Origin: Fusicatenibacter saccharivorans
GTDB taxonomy: Bacteria; Bacillota; Clostridia; Lachnospirales; Lachnospiraceae
DNA length: 64,000 nucleotides
Assembly (NCBI RefSeq): GCF_015557635.1
Contig: NZ_JADNOP010000005.1
Coordinates: forward strand, 62,001 to 126,000
Reading direction: 5' to 3'
A program made the translations under genes and the position numbers. The stretch's first letter is position 1. The number at the start of each line of letters is the position of its first letter. Below the pieces are notes generated by a model. It was not told the DNA's origin. It did no database searches and saw only the letters and a list, made by a program, of their open reading frames with translations. Shown here piece by piece: positions 15,434 through 24,302 of this stretch.

Positions 15434-15440
15434 TACAAAT

Positions 15441-15481
15441 GGAGGAGCAATGCCGAATGATTTTTGGTGTTGCTCCTTTTT
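15441..15481 (+). terminator. Terminator of the RNA methyltransferase gene
   Basis: GGAGCAATGCC pairs with GGTGTTGCTCC (two G-U pairs), followed by TTTTTG. Confidence 0.8.
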
Positions 15482-15527
15482 GATAACAAAAATTAAAAGA
15501 AAAATTTTAGAAAAGGTTAATATTTCC

Positions 15528-15556
15528 TTGAAATCACTGCACTACTGTGCTAAACT
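15528..15556 (+). promoter_or_regulatory. Promoter of the 174-residue protein gene
   Basis: TTGAAA at 15528-15533, 17-bp spacer, TAAACT at 15551-15556; the start codon is 39 bp downstream. Confidence 0.6.
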
Positions 15557-15594
15557 GTCCTCATGCGAAATTTTTTCATCAAGCGGAGGAAACC

Positions 15595-16119
15595 ATGAAC
15601 GGACAGGAGATCAGAGACAGGCTGCTGCATTCCTACGAGAGGAGCTACGATATCGTAAAGCCGTCCGAAGTAAACGGCCATACATACGATGCCTGTGCAA
15701 GCTACCACGAGAGCGGCGCAAAATACGTGCTCTCAAAGAAAGCAGAGTTGTGGAGGATCAGCTGTCATGAGCATGCGTATTTTAAAGCGGTGGAAGAACT
15801 GAACGACCAGGACGTCGAAACATTTCTGACGGACCTGACAGAATGGATAGAGCCAAAGGTGGTTCGCGAGGGGAAGGAAGTACCGGATACCGACCACATG
15901 TACACGCTGGTCACCGGTATTTTTTTTGCGGACAAACCGGTTGCGGACAGCGTAAAGAAGAAAATCCGAAAATATAAGTATTATAAAAATTACCGGTTTT
16001 CTTTGAGAGGCTACTGTCAGGTGCGGCTGCTCGTCTTTGATACGGCAGAACAGAAAGTGTTTGGAAACCGGGCGGCTTGGGAATTGGTAAAGGGATATGC
16101 TAAGATGTTCCGATCTTAG
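15595..16119 (+). CDS. Conserved-looking protein of unknown function
   Basis: A 174-residue soluble protein that I do not recognise. It is mixed charged, has no signal peptide or membrane segment, and its C-terminal third has a basic patch 'KKKIRKYKYYKNYRFSLRGYCQVRLLVFD' region that looks like strand-turn-strand. Cysteines occur at scattered positions without a metal motif. The start at 15595 is supported by CGGAGGA immediately upstream and by a promoter at 15528-15556. It is a single gene between the methyltransferase terminator and cstA; nothing in the context suggests a function. Confidence 0.75.
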   Translation: MNGQEIRDRLLHSYERSYDIVKPSEVNGHTYDACASYHESGAKYVLSKKAELWRISCHEHAYFKAVEELNDQDVETFLTDLTEWIEPKVVREGKEVPDTDHMYTLVTGIFFADKPVADSVKKKIRKYKYYKNYRFSLRGYCQVRLLVFDTAEQKVFGNRAAWELVKGYAKMFRS

Positions 16120-16163
16120 TTATCTATAAATTTATTCTACCAAAAAGAGGGAGGAAAAAACAA

Positions 16164-17894
16164 ATGAATAGTATTCTTGTACTGGTTGTCGGAATCGGCA
16201 TTCTGATCGCCGGATACGTATTCTACGGAAAATGGCTTGCCGGGCAGTGGGGCGTTGATCCGAAACGGAAAACCCCTGCATTCACCGAGGAGGACGGTGT
16301 GGACTACGTTCCTGCCAAAGCTCCTGTCTTAATGGGACATCACTTCTCATCCATCGCAGGCGCAGGCCCGATCAACGGACCGATTCAGGCCGCTGTCTTT
16401 GGATGGGTTCCGGTTCTTTTATGGGTACTCATCGGCGGTATCTTCTTTGGAGGCGTTCATGATTACGGCGCACTGTTTGCATCCCTGCGCCACAAAGGAC
16501 AGTCCATCGGCGAGGTTATCGCAGACACTATGGGAAGTAAAGCGAAAAAACTCTTTATCGTCTTCGCTTACCTGACCCTGATTCTTGTTGTTGCAGCCTT
16601 CGGTTCCATCGTTGCCAATACCTTCAAGGCAGCCTACACCGAGAGCGGCGCTGTCGATGTGGCAGCAAGTTCTGCAAATGCAACAACCGCTATGATTTCC
16701 ATTCTGTTCATTGTACTCGCCGTTGTGTTCGGTTTCATGGTATACAGAAGAAATGTATCTCTTGGCATTTCCACCATCGCAGGCGTTGCAGCTATCGTTG
16801 TCTGCGTTGTTGTTGGATTAAACTTCCATCCGATCTATCTCTCTGAGACAGCATGGATGGTAATCGTTGGTATCTATATCACCGTAGCTTCTGTTGCACC
16901 GGTCTGGATTCTGCTTCAGCCGCGTGACTACTTAAGCTCCTTCCTTCTGTACTTCATGATGATCGTAGCCGCTGTCGGTGTCATCGGAAGTGCTCTGATG
17001 GGCCATGCATCCCTGGATATCCCGGCATTCACCGGATTCAAAGATACGCTGGCTCCGACCGGAAGTTCTCTTGGATTTATGTTCCCGGCCCTGTTCGTAA
17101 CCATCGCCTGCGGAGCAATTTCCGGATTCCATTCACTCGTTGGTTCAGGAACTACATCGAAACAGCTTGACAATGAGAAAAATGCCCGCCCGATCGCATA
17201 CGGCGGTATGCTGATTGAGTGTGCACTTGCAATCGTATCTCTGTGTGCAGTCGGCTACATCTGGTCCAGATACACAGACGGAACCACCGTTGTTCCGACC
17301 GCTGTATTTGCAACCGGTATCTCCGAGATGGTAGCAACCATTCCGGGACTTGGCGGATCGACCCACGTACTGTACTCTCTGCTGGTTCTGACTGTATCGG
17401 TATTCTGCCTGACTTCTCTGGATACTGCAACCCGTCTGGCAAGATACATGTTCCAGGAGTTCTGGCTTGAGCCGGGACAGACTTACAAAGAGGCAACCGG
17501 CTACAAAGCCGTTCTGACCAATCCGGTTGTATCAACCGTTATCACCGTAGTACTCGGCATCGGCCTTGGCCTGACCGGTTATTCCAAAATCTGGCCGCTG
17601 TTCGGTGCATCCAACCAGCTGCTGGCAGCCATCGGACTTCTTGCTGTTGCTACCTGGCTTGGAAAAGTCGGCAAAAACAACAAAATGTTCCTGTTCCCGA
17701 TGGTATTCATGCTGATCGTAACCATCACATCCCTTGTACAGACCCTGATCGCAAACTTCAAGGGCCTTGGCGCAGGCGTTGGCATCGGCTGGTGCGTAGC
17801 ACGTATCGTGCTGGCAGGCCTGCTTGTCATCCTGGCGCTGATCCTGGCTGTCGATGGATTCAAGACTCTGGCAAATCAGAAAAAAGCAAAATAA
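16164..17894 (+). CDS. cstA: Carbon starvation protein CstA family (peptide/pyruvate carrier)
   Basis: A 576-residue polytopic membrane protein of the CstA family, with some 15 hydrophobic segments. The 'VLMGHHFSSIAGAGPINGPIQA' segment near residues 55-75 and 'GTTSKQ' near 330 are characteristic. Family members import peptides or pyruvate and are often induced on carbon starvation. The length is that of the shorter Gram-positive forms. GAGGGAGGAAAA precedes ATG 16164, and a terminator follows at 17906. No cre-like sequence was seen in the short upstream region. Confidence 0.88.
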   Translation: MNSILVLVVGIGILIAGYVFYGKWLAGQWGVDPKRKTPAFTEEDGVDYVPAKAPVLMGHHFSSIAGAGPINGPIQAAVFGWVPVLLWVLIGGIFFGGVHDYGALFASLRHKGQSIGEVIADTMGSKAKKLFIVFAYLTLILVVAAFGSIVANTFKAAYTESGAVDVAASSANATTAMISILFIVLAVVFGFMVYRRNVSLGISTIAGVAAIVVCVVVGLNFHPIYLSETAWMVIVGIYITVASVAPVWILLQPRDYLSSFLLYFMMIVAAVGVIGSALMGHASLDIPAFTGFKDTLAPTGSSLGFMFPALFVTIACGAISGFHSLVGSGTTSKQLDNEKNARPIAYGGMLIECALAIVSLCAVGYIWSRYTDGTTVVPTAVFATGISEMVATIPGLGGSTHVLYSLLVLTVSVFCLTSLDTATRLARYMFQEFWLEPGQTYKEATGYKAVLTNPVVSTVITVVLGIGLGLTGYSKIWPLFGASNQLLAAIGLLAVATWLGKVGKNNKMFLFPMVFMLIVTITSLVQTLIANFKGLGAGVGIGWCVARIVLAGLLVILALILAVDGFKTLANQKKAK

Positions 17895-17905
17895 TGTGTG
17901 ATTAC

Positions 17906-17943
17906 AAAAAAAGGCTCCCGGATAAAAACGGGGGTCTTTTTTT
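17906..17943 (+). terminator. Terminator of cstA
   Basis: AAAAAGGCTCCCG pairs with CGGGGGTCTTTTT around GATAAAAA, with a seven-T run. Confidence 0.85.
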
Positions 17944-17955
17944 GTGACAGGGTTC

Positions 17956-17984
17956 TTGTGTTTGCGTCACACATACGGTATAAT
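17956..17984 (+). promoter_or_regulatory. Promoter of rdgB
   Basis: TTGTGT at 17956-17961, 17-bp spacer, TATAAT at 17979-17984. Confidence 0.7.
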
Positions 17985-18023
17985 GATCGCAAGTTATTTC
18001 AGCGTGAAAGAAGGAAAACGGTT

Positions 18024-18626
18024 ATGAAAAAAATTGTATTTGCAACAGGAAACGCCGGCAAAATGAAAGAAATCCGTGAAATCCTTGCGGATCTGCCGGT
18101 GGAAATTTATTCGATGAAAGAAGCCGGCATTTCGGTTGAGATCGATGAGAACGGCAAAACCTTTGAGGAGAATGCAAAAATCAAAGCACAGACCGTTGCC
18201 GGATGCACAGACGGCGACACGATCGTGCTGGCGGATGACTCCGGTCTGGAAGTAGATGCCTTAAACGGCGAGCCTGGTGTCTATTCGGCAAGATATATGG
18301 GAGAGGATACGTCCTACCGCATCAAAAATCAGAGCCTCGTTGACCGCCTGGAGGGCGTGCCGGTGGAAAAAAGAACGGCACGATTCGTCTGTGTGATTGC
18401 AGCTGCCTTCCCGGATGGAACAGTCTGTACCACCAAAGGAACGATCGAGGGAAAAATCGGTTACGAGGAACGCGGGGAGAACGGTTTTGGCTATGACCCG
18501 ATTTTCTATCTGCCGGATATGAGCCGCACGACCGCAGAACTTTCTCCGGAAGAGAAAAACGCAGTCAGCCACAGAGGAAAAGCACTGGCGGCGATGAAAG
18601 AACAGATTGCATCATATTTGAAATAA
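18024..18626 (+). CDS. rdgB: XTP/dITP diphosphatase (RdgB/HAM1)
   Basis: A 200-residue house-cleaning nucleotidase that hydrolyses ITP, dITP and XTP to monophosphates and pyrophosphate. The N-terminal 'VFATGNAGKMKEI', 'TFEENAKIKA', 'LADDSGLEVDAL' and the C-terminal 'GENGFGYDPIF' and 'AVSHRGKAL' motifs are all present. ATG 18024 gives family length and follows GAAGGAAAA; earlier in-frame starts would precede the promoter. The gene is 14 bp from the next phosphodiesterase gene, forming the common rdgB-yfcE pair of clostridia. Confidence 0.93.
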   Translation: MKKIVFATGNAGKMKEIREILADLPVEIYSMKEAGISVEIDENGKTFEENAKIKAQTVAGCTDGDTIVLADDSGLEVDALNGEPGVYSARYMGEDTSYRIKNQSLVDRLEGVPVEKRTARFVCVIAAAFPDGTVCTTKGTIEGKIGYEERGENGFGYDPIFYLPDMSRTTAELSPEEKNAVSHRGKALAAMKEQIASYLK

Positions 18627-18640
18627 GAAGAGGGAAGAGA

Positions 18641-19126
18641 ATGAGTATGAAATTTCTGATAGTGAGCGATACCCATGGACGGATGTATAACCTTGAGGAG
18701 GCCATGGAACGTGAGGAGTTCGACGGCATGATCCACTGCGGTGACGTGGAAGGGATGGATGACCTGATCAAATCCAAGGTAAACGGCCCGTGCTATATGG
18801 TCATGGGAAATAATGACTGGTTTTCAAACCTCCCGGTGGAGATTCAGGTGAACATTGATGATTACCGTGCCTTTATCACACACGGTCATAACTACGGCGT
18901 ATCGCTCGGCCTGGAGGGAATCTATGCGGAGGCACTTTCCAGGGGTGTGGATATCGTACTGTTCGGCCATACGCACCGGCCGGTCGCAGAAAAGCGTGGA
19001 AATCTCTGGATTGTCAATCCGGGCAGCCTCACGTATCCGCGTCAGATGGGAAGAAAACCAAGCTATGCCATGCTGACGATCAATGAAGAGCATGAGCTTT
19101 CGGTGGAAATCAAGTATCTGGATTAA
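18641..19126 (+). CDS. Metallophosphoesterase, MJ0936/YsnB type
   Basis: A 161-residue calcineurin-like phosphoesterase. The motifs are 'SDTHG', 'HCGDVEG', 'VMGNND', 'THGHNYGV' and 'FGHTHRP'. It is distinct from the YfcE-like gene at 13717. Relatives are phosphodiesterases of unknown natural substrate. Translation may start at 18641 or at the second Met (18647); AAGAGGGAAGAG supports the first. It lies 14 bp after rdgB in the same transcript, an arrangement seen in many Bacillota. Confidence 0.88.
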   Translation: MSMKFLIVSDTHGRMYNLEEAMEREEFDGMIHCGDVEGMDDLIKSKVNGPCYMVMGNNDWFSNLPVEIQVNIDDYRAFITHGHNYGVSLGLEGIYAEALSRGVDIVLFGHTHRPVAEKRGNLWIVNPGSLTYPRQMGRKPSYAMLTINEEHELSVEIKYLD

Positions 19127-19271
19127 AAAACGGGTCGAAAAAGGGCGGAAAACAGCCCAAAATCGAATGAATTATCGCAACTAACATGACTATTCCAAAG
19201 AAAACAGGGTAGTACCGGAGCAGGTTCTGACTAATCCTTAAAAAGTTTGTCAAAAAAATACAATTTAGGTG

Positions 19272-19300
19272 TTGACAGATGAGAAAAGATATGATAAGAT
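19272..19300 (+). promoter_or_regulatory. Upstream promoter of the tRNA operon
   Basis: TTGACA at 19272-19277, 17-bp spacer, TAAGAT at 19295-19300. It is about 90 bp upstream of a stronger promoter. Confidence 0.65.
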
Positions 19301-19364
19301 CTCTTTGTTGTCCGGTGAGAACAAAACAACACAAAAAACATTTTGAAAAAAATGAAAAAAAGTG

Positions 19365-19393
19365 TTGACAAACCGAAAACAATGTAATATAAT
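19365..19393 (+). promoter_or_regulatory. Strong promoter of the tRNA operon
   Basis: A consensus promoter: TTGACA at 19365-19370, 17-bp spacer, TATAAT at 19388-19393. The first tRNA begins 53 bp later, after a GC-containing leader. Confidence 0.9.
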
Positions 19394-19446
19394 AAATCTT
19401 GCGTCGAGCGCGAAAGGGTTAAACGCAAATCGGGAAACCTTGTTTA

Positions 19447-19521
19447 CGGGGTGTGGCTCAGCTTGGCTAGAGCGCCTGGTTTGGGACCAGGAGGTCGCAG
19501 GTTCGAATCCTGTCACCCCGA
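19447..19521 (+). tRNA. tRNA-Pro (TGG)
   Basis: A full cloverleaf can be drawn. The acceptor CGGGGTG pairs with CACCCCG, the anticodon loop is TTTGGGA with anticodon TGG, and the T arm contains GTTCGAATC. First gene of the cluster. Confidence 0.95.
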
Positions 19522-19527
19522 TGTCGT

Positions 19528-19598
19528 GCGGGTGTAGTTCAATGGTAGAACACCAGCCTTCCAAGCTGGATACGTGGGTTCGATTCCCATCACCCGCT
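19528..19598 (+). tRNA. tRNA-Gly (TCC)
   Basis: The acceptor GCGGGTG pairs with CACCCGC and the anticodon loop is CTTCCAA (TCC). The sequence is identical to the minus-strand copy at 60887-60957. Confidence 0.95.
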
Positions 19599-19624
19599 TG
19601 CTACTACAATTTTGTAGAAGCTGT

Positions 19625-19698
<74 letters not shown>

Positions 19699-19743
19699 CT
19701 TCACTAAAATTAAATAGTGAAAAAGACTGTAAGTCGTAATTAT

Positions 19744-19818
19744 GGTGGGTATAGCGCAGTTGGTTAGCGCGCCAGATTGTGGCTCTGGAGGCCAAGGGTT
19801 CGAATCCCTTTATCCACC
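19744..19818 (+). tRNA. tRNA-His (GTG)
   Basis: The anticodon loop TTGTGGC gives GTG. An extra 5' G (19744) can pair with C73 (19818), the encoded G-1 typical of tRNA-His. Confidence 0.94.
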
Positions 19819-19838
19819 CTGCCAGCAAGGCGAAACAT

Positions 19839-19910
19839 TGGGCTATCGCCAAGCGGTAAGGCACAGCACTTTGACTGCTGCATTCGCTGGTTCGAATCCA
19901 GCTAGCCCAG
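19839..19910 (+). tRNA. tRNA-Gln (TTG)
   Basis: The acceptor TGGGCTA pairs with TAGCCCA; the anticodon loop CTTTGAC gives TTG. Confidence 0.94.
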
Positions 19911-19928
19911 TTGGATGCAAAAGTATAC

Positions 19929-20001
19929 GGAGCATTAGCTCAGTCGGTAGAGCACTTGACTTTTAATCAAGTTGTCCGGGGTTCGAATCCCCGATGCTTC
20001 A
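19929..20001 (+). tRNA. tRNA-Lys (TTT)
   Basis: The acceptor GGAGCAT pairs with ATGCTTC (one G-U); the anticodon loop CTTTTAA gives TTT. Confidence 0.94.
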
Positions 20002-20007
20002 CTAAAT

Positions 20008-20056
20008 AACCCATAGAAAACGCCCATGGAGGTTTTCTATGGGGTTTTTCTTTTTT
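20008..20056 (+). terminator. Terminator after the six-tRNA block
   Basis: AACCCATAGAAAAC pairs with GTTTTCTATGGGGTT and is followed by T-rich sequence (TTTTTCTTTTTT). It separates tRNA-Lys from tRNA-Leu. Confidence 0.85.
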
Positions 20057-20069
20057 GAAAAAATAATAT

Positions 20070-20151
20070 GCGGTTATGACGGAATTGGCAGACGTGCAGG
20101 ATTTAGGTTCCTGTGCCTTTCGGCGTGTGGGTTCGAGTCCCACTAACCGCA
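20070..20151 (+). tRNA. tRNA-Leu (TAG)
   Basis: The 82-base length and variable arm fit a class II tRNA. The acceptor GCGGTTA pairs with TAACCGC, and the anticodon loop TTTAGGT gives TAG. It lies just after a terminator; no separate promoter was clear. Confidence 0.94.
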
Positions 20152-20284
20152 GAAAAATCCACAGCAGTAAAATGACAAAAATCAGATTCTAAATAATTGC
20201 AGCAAAAATATTCGCGCATCAAATATCTTAAAAACTCCAAACAGAACCGAAAATCAAATAGAGAATAGATAGAGGAAAAATGGT

Positions 20285-21949
20285 ATGACAAGAGAAAAGT
20301 ATGAGTCATTGCCTTTGAGCATGCTGAAAGCGCTGGCAAAATCCAGAAACATGAAGGGGATTTCCACCCTGCGGAAAGAAGCGCTGATTGAGCGGATGCT
20401 GGAAGAAGATCAGAAAGAAAACCAGAAAAATATGGAAGAGCCGGCGGTTCTAAAAGAGGAAAAAAAGACGGAAACTGTACAGGATCAGAATCAGGAACCG
20501 CAGGAAAAGCGGGAGGACGGTATGGAGCGCCAGAATCGGGAAACCTCGGAAAACGGCACCGCGCGCCCGTACCAGAGACCGCGGTATGTCCGCCGGGAAG
20601 AGCGCAGTGAAAACGGAGAGCGACAGGAGTACCGTCCAAGAGCGCCGCGTTTCAATGAGCGTAGATTTCAGGAACCACGGAATTATAATCAGAATAACCG
20701 TGAGGAAGAGCAAAGACAGGAGCCGCGTCAGGAAGCAGGGCAGGAAATGAGACAGGAGCCGCTGCGTCAGGAAGCAAGACCAGAGACGAGACAGGAACCG
20801 CGTCAGGAAACCAGCACGCTCGACAGCGGCCAGGAGGCCTGCGGCATCCTCGAGGTCATGCCGGACGGATTTGGATTTATCCGCTCCGACAACTATATGC
20901 CGGGCGACAGCGATGTCTACGTTTCTCCGTCCCAAATCCGCCGTTTCGGACTGAAAACGGGAGATATCATCCGCGGAAACACGAGAGTAAAGTCCGCAAC
21001 CGAAAAATTCAGCGCCCTTTTATACTTAAAGAGCGTCAACAATCTGCCGCTCGACCAGATCATGCGACGCGGCAATTTCGAAGATATGACACCGGTCTTC
21101 CCGGATGAGCGGCTGCGCCTTGAGCGCCCGGGCGGAAGCATGGCGATGCGGATCGTGGATCTTGTAAGTCCGATCGGAAAGGGCCAGCGAGGCATGATCG
21201 TCTCCCCGCCGAAAGCCGGAAAAACGACGCTTTTGAAGGATGCGGCAAAATCCATCCTGCGGAACAACCCGGAGATGTATCTGATCATCCTTCTGATCGA
21301 CGAGCGGCCGGAGGAGGTCACCGACATCAAAGAAGCGATCCAGGGCTCCAATGTGGAGGTTATTTATTCCACGTTTGATGAGCAGCCGGAGCACCACAAA
21401 CGCGTGTCCGAGATGGTCATTGAGCGCGCGAAACGTCTTGTGGAGAGTAAAAAAGACGTTACGATCTTCATCGACAGCATCACACGTCTTGCCAGAGCTT
21501 ACAACCTGACCGTTCCGCCGAGCGGCCGTACCCTTTCCGGCGGTCTCGATCCGGCAGCACTCTACATGCCGAAACGGTTTTTCGGCGCGGCCAGAAACAT
21601 GCGCGAGGGCGGAAGCCTGACGATTCTTGCAACGGCGCTTGTGGACACCGGAAGCAAGATGGACGATGTCGTTTACGAGGAATTCAAAGGCACCGGAAAC
21701 ATGGAACTCGTGCTCGACCGGAAACTGCAGGAACGCCGCGTCTTCCCGGCCATCGACATAGCCAAATCGGGAACAAGAAGAGAAGATCTGCTTCTGACAC
21801 CGGATGAGCAGGAGGCCGTTTACAATATGCGGAAGGCATTAAACGGCATGAAATCCGAGGAGGCCGTGGAAAATATTCTGAATATGTTTGCCCGCACCAG
21901 AAACAACGGCGAACTGATTCAAATTTTAAAGAAACAAAAAATAGTATAA
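20285..21949 (+). CDS. rho: Transcription termination factor Rho with disordered insert
   Basis: A 554-residue Rho helicase, which binds nascent RNA and uses ATP to end transcription. The N-terminal helical domain (1-40) is followed by a long Gln/Arg/Glu-rich, low-complexity insert at about 41-180, including repeats of the type 'RQEPRQE' at 145-176. The cold-shock RNA-binding domain then begins ('[16 protein letters not shown]', about 186-201), followed by the ATPase with 'SPPKAGKTT' near residue 310, the 'DERPEE' element and the Q/R-loop region. The insert makes it longer than E. coli Rho (419). It heads the rho-rpmE-DUF1385-prmC-prfA block. Confidence 0.95.
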   Translation: MTREKYESLPLSMLKALAKSRNMKGISTLRKEALIERMLEEDQKENQKNMEEPAVLKEEKKTETVQDQNQEPQEKREDGMERQNRETSENGTARPYQRPRYVRREERSENGERQEYRPRAPRFNERRFQEPRNYNQNNREEEQRQEPRQEAGQEMRQEPLRQEARPETRQEPRQETSTLDSGQEACGILEVMPDGFGFIRSDNYMPGDSDVYVSPSQIRRFGLKTGDIIRGNTRVKSATEKFSALLYLKSVNNLPLDQIMRRGNFEDMTPVFPDERLRLERPGGSMAMRIVDLVSPIGKGQRGMIVSPPKAGKTTLLKDAAKSILRNNPEMYLIILLIDERPEEVTDIKEAIQGSNVEVIYSTFDEQPEHHKRVSEMVIERAKRLVESKKDVTIFIDSITRLARAYNLTVPPSGRTLSGGLDPAALYMPKRFFGAARNMREGGSLTILATALVDTGSKMDDVVYEEFKGTGNMELVLDRKLQERRVFPAIDIAKSGTRREDLLLTPDEQEAVYNMRKALNGMKSEEAVENILNMFARTRNNGELIQILKKQKIV

Positions 21950-21952
21950 GGC

Positions 21953-21981
21953 TTGCAATTTTCAAAATTGTGTGATACAAT
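21953..21981 (+). promoter_or_regulatory. Promoter of rpmE
   Basis: TTGCAA at 21953-21958, 17-bp spacer, TACAAT at 21976-21981, just after the rho stop. Confidence 0.7.
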
Positions 21982-22080
21982 GAGAAAGCTGTGCAAGGTT
22001 GATGAGATTTTGTCAGCCTGAAATACGAAATCATCAGAGTAAATCTGAGAAGATAACAATATTAAGAAGAGGTGAATAAA

Positions 22081-22281
22081 ATGAGAGAAGGAATCCATCC
22101 AGAATACCATCAGGCAACTGTTACCTGCAACTGCGGAAATACTTTCGTAACAGGTTCTACCAAGAAAGAGATCCACGTTGAGATCTGTTCTAAATGCCAT
22201 CCGTTCTACACTGGCCAGCAGAAAGCTGCTGCAGCTCGTGGACGTATCGAGAAGTTCAACAAGAAATACGGCATGAAATAA
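22081..22281 (+). CDS. rpmE: 50S ribosomal protein L31, zinc type
   Basis: A 66-residue L31 with the zinc ligands C16-x-C18 and C36-x2-C39 ('TCNCGN' and 'ICSKCHPF'). This is the zinc-containing form, which serves as a zinc store and is replaced by a Cys-less paralogue under zinc limitation in bacteria that have one. ATG 22081 follows AAGAGGTG. The gene order rho-rpmE is widespread in Bacillota. A hairpin with a weak T-tract follows, so downstream genes may be partly attenuated. Confidence 0.95.
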   Translation: MREGIHPEYHQATVTCNCGNTFVTGSTKKEIHVEICSKCHPFYTGQQKAAAARGRIEKFNKKYGMK

Positions 22282-22304
22282 GAATTGAATCAAGCAAGAT
22301 GAAA

Positions 22305-22336
22305 AACGGGCTGAGGTTGGAAGATCTCAGCCCGTT
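22305..22336 (+). terminator. Hairpin/attenuator after rpmE
   Basis: A perfect 11-bp stem, AACGGGCTGAG with CTCAGCCCGTT, but only a short T-tract follows, so partial termination is likely. Confidence 0.65.
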
Positions 22337-22385
22337 CTTGCGTTACGGATGCAGAAAATCCCCTTTGAGGAGGTAAACGTAAATT

Positions 22386-23366
22386 ATGAAATCATCCAAT
22401 ATTGGCGGCCAGGCCGTGATGGAAGGCGTCATGATGATGAACAAGGACCGCTATTCCGTCGCAGTACGCCGGCCGGACGGGGAGATTGAGGTTAAAGTAG
22501 AGCAGCACAAGCCGCTGACAAAGCACAAGGGGCTTTTAAAAGTTCCGATTCTGCGCGGTGTCTTCAGCTTTGCCGATTCGATGATCGTCGGCATGAGTTC
22601 CCTTATGTACTCCGCTTCGTTCTATGAGGACGAGGAGGAAAAGAAAAAGCCGGCGACGAAAGAGGAAGAGGAGCAGCAGAAAGCGAAAAAAGAAAAGACA
22701 GACAGGCTGATGATGTACGGAACCGTCACATTTTCCGTTGTCATCGCCGTCGTTCTCTTTCTGATGGTGCCGTACTTTCTGTCCGAACTGCTGCACAAAG
22801 CGGGAGCCGGAACGACACTGACCGCGGTGGCAGAGGCCTTTGTGCGTGTGGCACTGTTCCTCGGCTATCTGGCAGCCATTTCCCGTATGGAAGACATTCA
22901 GCGCGTGTTCATGTACCACGGCGCCGAGCATAAATGCATTAACTGCGTTGAGCACGGTCTGGAACTGAACGTGGAAAACGTCTTAAAGAGTTCCCGGGAG
23001 CACAAGCGCTGCGGAACGAGCTTTCTGATGTACGTCATCGTCATCAGCATCATCTTTTTCATGTTCATCCGGGTCGATTCCCCGGTGCTGAAAATCGTGA
23101 TCCGCCTGCTTCTCATTCCGGTGATCGCGGGCGTTTCGTATGAAATTATCCGCCTGGCGGGAAAAAGTGACAATAAACTGGTCAACCTGATCAGTAAACC
23201 GGGCCTGATGCTGCAGCACCTGACGACGCGCGAGCCGGATGCCGAGATGGCAGAGGTTGCGATCGCCGCTGTGGAGGCTGTGTTTGACTGGAGAGCATAC
23301 CTGAACGAAAACTTTGGTTATACGTACCCGGCCAAAACCGAAAAGAAAGAACATGAGGAGCCGTGA
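22386..23366 (+). CDS. DUF1385 membrane protein (YqhQ family)
   Basis: A 326-residue DUF1385 protein. It opens with 'MKSSNIGGQAVMEGVMMM', the family's conserved 'GGQAV(M/I)EGV' motif. A charged linker (about 80-105) leads to several hydrophobic helices (about 110-290), and 'YHGAEHKCINCVEHG' near 180 carries a conserved His/Cys-rich stretch. The biochemical role is not established in the family. It lies between rpmE and prmC and ends 3 bp before prmC, so it is part of that operon. Confidence 0.88.
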   Translation: MKSSNIGGQAVMEGVMMMNKDRYSVAVRRPDGEIEVKVEQHKPLTKHKGLLKVPILRGVFSFADSMIVGMSSLMYSASFYEDEEEKKKPATKEEEEQQKAKKEKTDRLMMYGTVTFSVVIAVVLFLMVPYFLSELLHKAGAGTTLTAVAEAFVRVALFLGYLAAISRMEDIQRVFMYHGAEHKCINCVEHGLELNVENVLKSSREHKRCGTSFLMYVIVISIIFFMFIRVDSPVLKIVIRLLLIPVIAGVSYEIIRLAGKSDNKLVNLISKPGLMLQHLTTREPDAEMAEVAIAAVEAVFDWRAYLNENFGYTYPAKTEKKEHEEP

Positions 23367-23369
23367 CCG

Positions 23370-24227
23370 ATGAGTGTGCACGATAGAAAAAACTTGAAAT
23401 CTGCACTGGAATCCGCTATTCTGTACTTACAAAAGCAGGGGGTGGAGGAAGCCCGGCAGGACGCATGGCTTTTACTGGAGCATGTCTGCGGGATCAGCCA
23501 CAGCACCTACTTTGTACACAGTGAAGATGAAATGCCAAAAGAACAGCAGGAGCAGTACGAAGCGCTGGTCAAAAAGCGCGGCGAACACATTCCGCTGCAG
23601 CAGCTGACCGGAGAGGCGTGGTTCTACGGAATCCCGTTTTTTGTGAATGAGCATGTACTGATTCCGCGGCAGGACACCGAGATTCTTGTGGAGGAAGCGC
23701 TCCGCGGCCTTCCCAAAGATGCACGGATTCTCGATCTCTGCACCGGTTCGGGATGCATCCTCATATCGCTTCTTGTGACGAGAGAGGACTGCACGGGAAT
23801 CGGCGCGGATCTCTCCGAGAAAGCCTTACAGGTTGCGGAAAAGAACGGCGCACAGGCGGGCGGACGGGCATCGTTCGTAAAGAGCAACTTATTTGAAAAC
23901 ATCGAGGGAACCTTCGATGTGATCGCAAGCAATCCGCCGTATATCCGCACGGATGTGATTGAAACGCTGATGCCGGAGGTGCGCGACCATGAGCCGCGGA
24001 TGGCACTCGACGGCAGTGCGGACGGTCTTGTCTTTTACCGGAAGATTACAGAGCAGGCAGGAAGCTATTTAAAAGAGGGCGGAAAGCTCTGTTTTGAAAT
24101 TGGATACGATCAGGGAGATGAAGTGCGGGAGCTGATGGAAACCCACGGCTTTGCCGATGTACAGGTTCTGAAAGATCTGGCAGGCCTGGACCGCGTGGTG
24201 ACCGGTATCTGGCACAAAAAACCCTGA
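23370..24227 (+). CDS. prmC: Release factor N5-glutamine methyltransferase
   Basis: A 285-residue enzyme that methylates the Gln of the GGQ motif of release factors, including PrfA encoded next door. It has the N-terminal helical substrate-binding region, 'LIPRQDTEILVEEAL', the SAM-binding 'LDLCTGSGCI', and the catalytic 'NPPY' from Asn188. It begins 3 bp after the DUF1385 stop. The substrate-enzyme pair prmC-prfA is a conserved gene neighbourhood. Confidence 0.94.
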   Translation: MSVHDRKNLKSALESAILYLQKQGVEEARQDAWLLLEHVCGISHSTYFVHSEDEMPKEQQEQYEALVKKRGEHIPLQQLTGEAWFYGIPFFVNEHVLIPRQDTEILVEEALRGLPKDARILDLCTGSGCILISLLVTREDCTGIGADLSEKALQVAEKNGAQAGGRASFVKSNLFENIEGTFDVIASNPPYIRTDVIETLMPEVRDHEPRMALDGSADGLVFYRKITEQAGSYLKEGGKLCFEIGYDQGDEVRELMETHGFADVQVLKDLAGLDRVVTGIWHKKP

Positions 24228-24302
24228 CAGAAATGAATTTTAATTTTGACACCATAATGACATCATAAACAGACGAAAACAGCAAAAAGGAGCAGTCATT
24301 TT

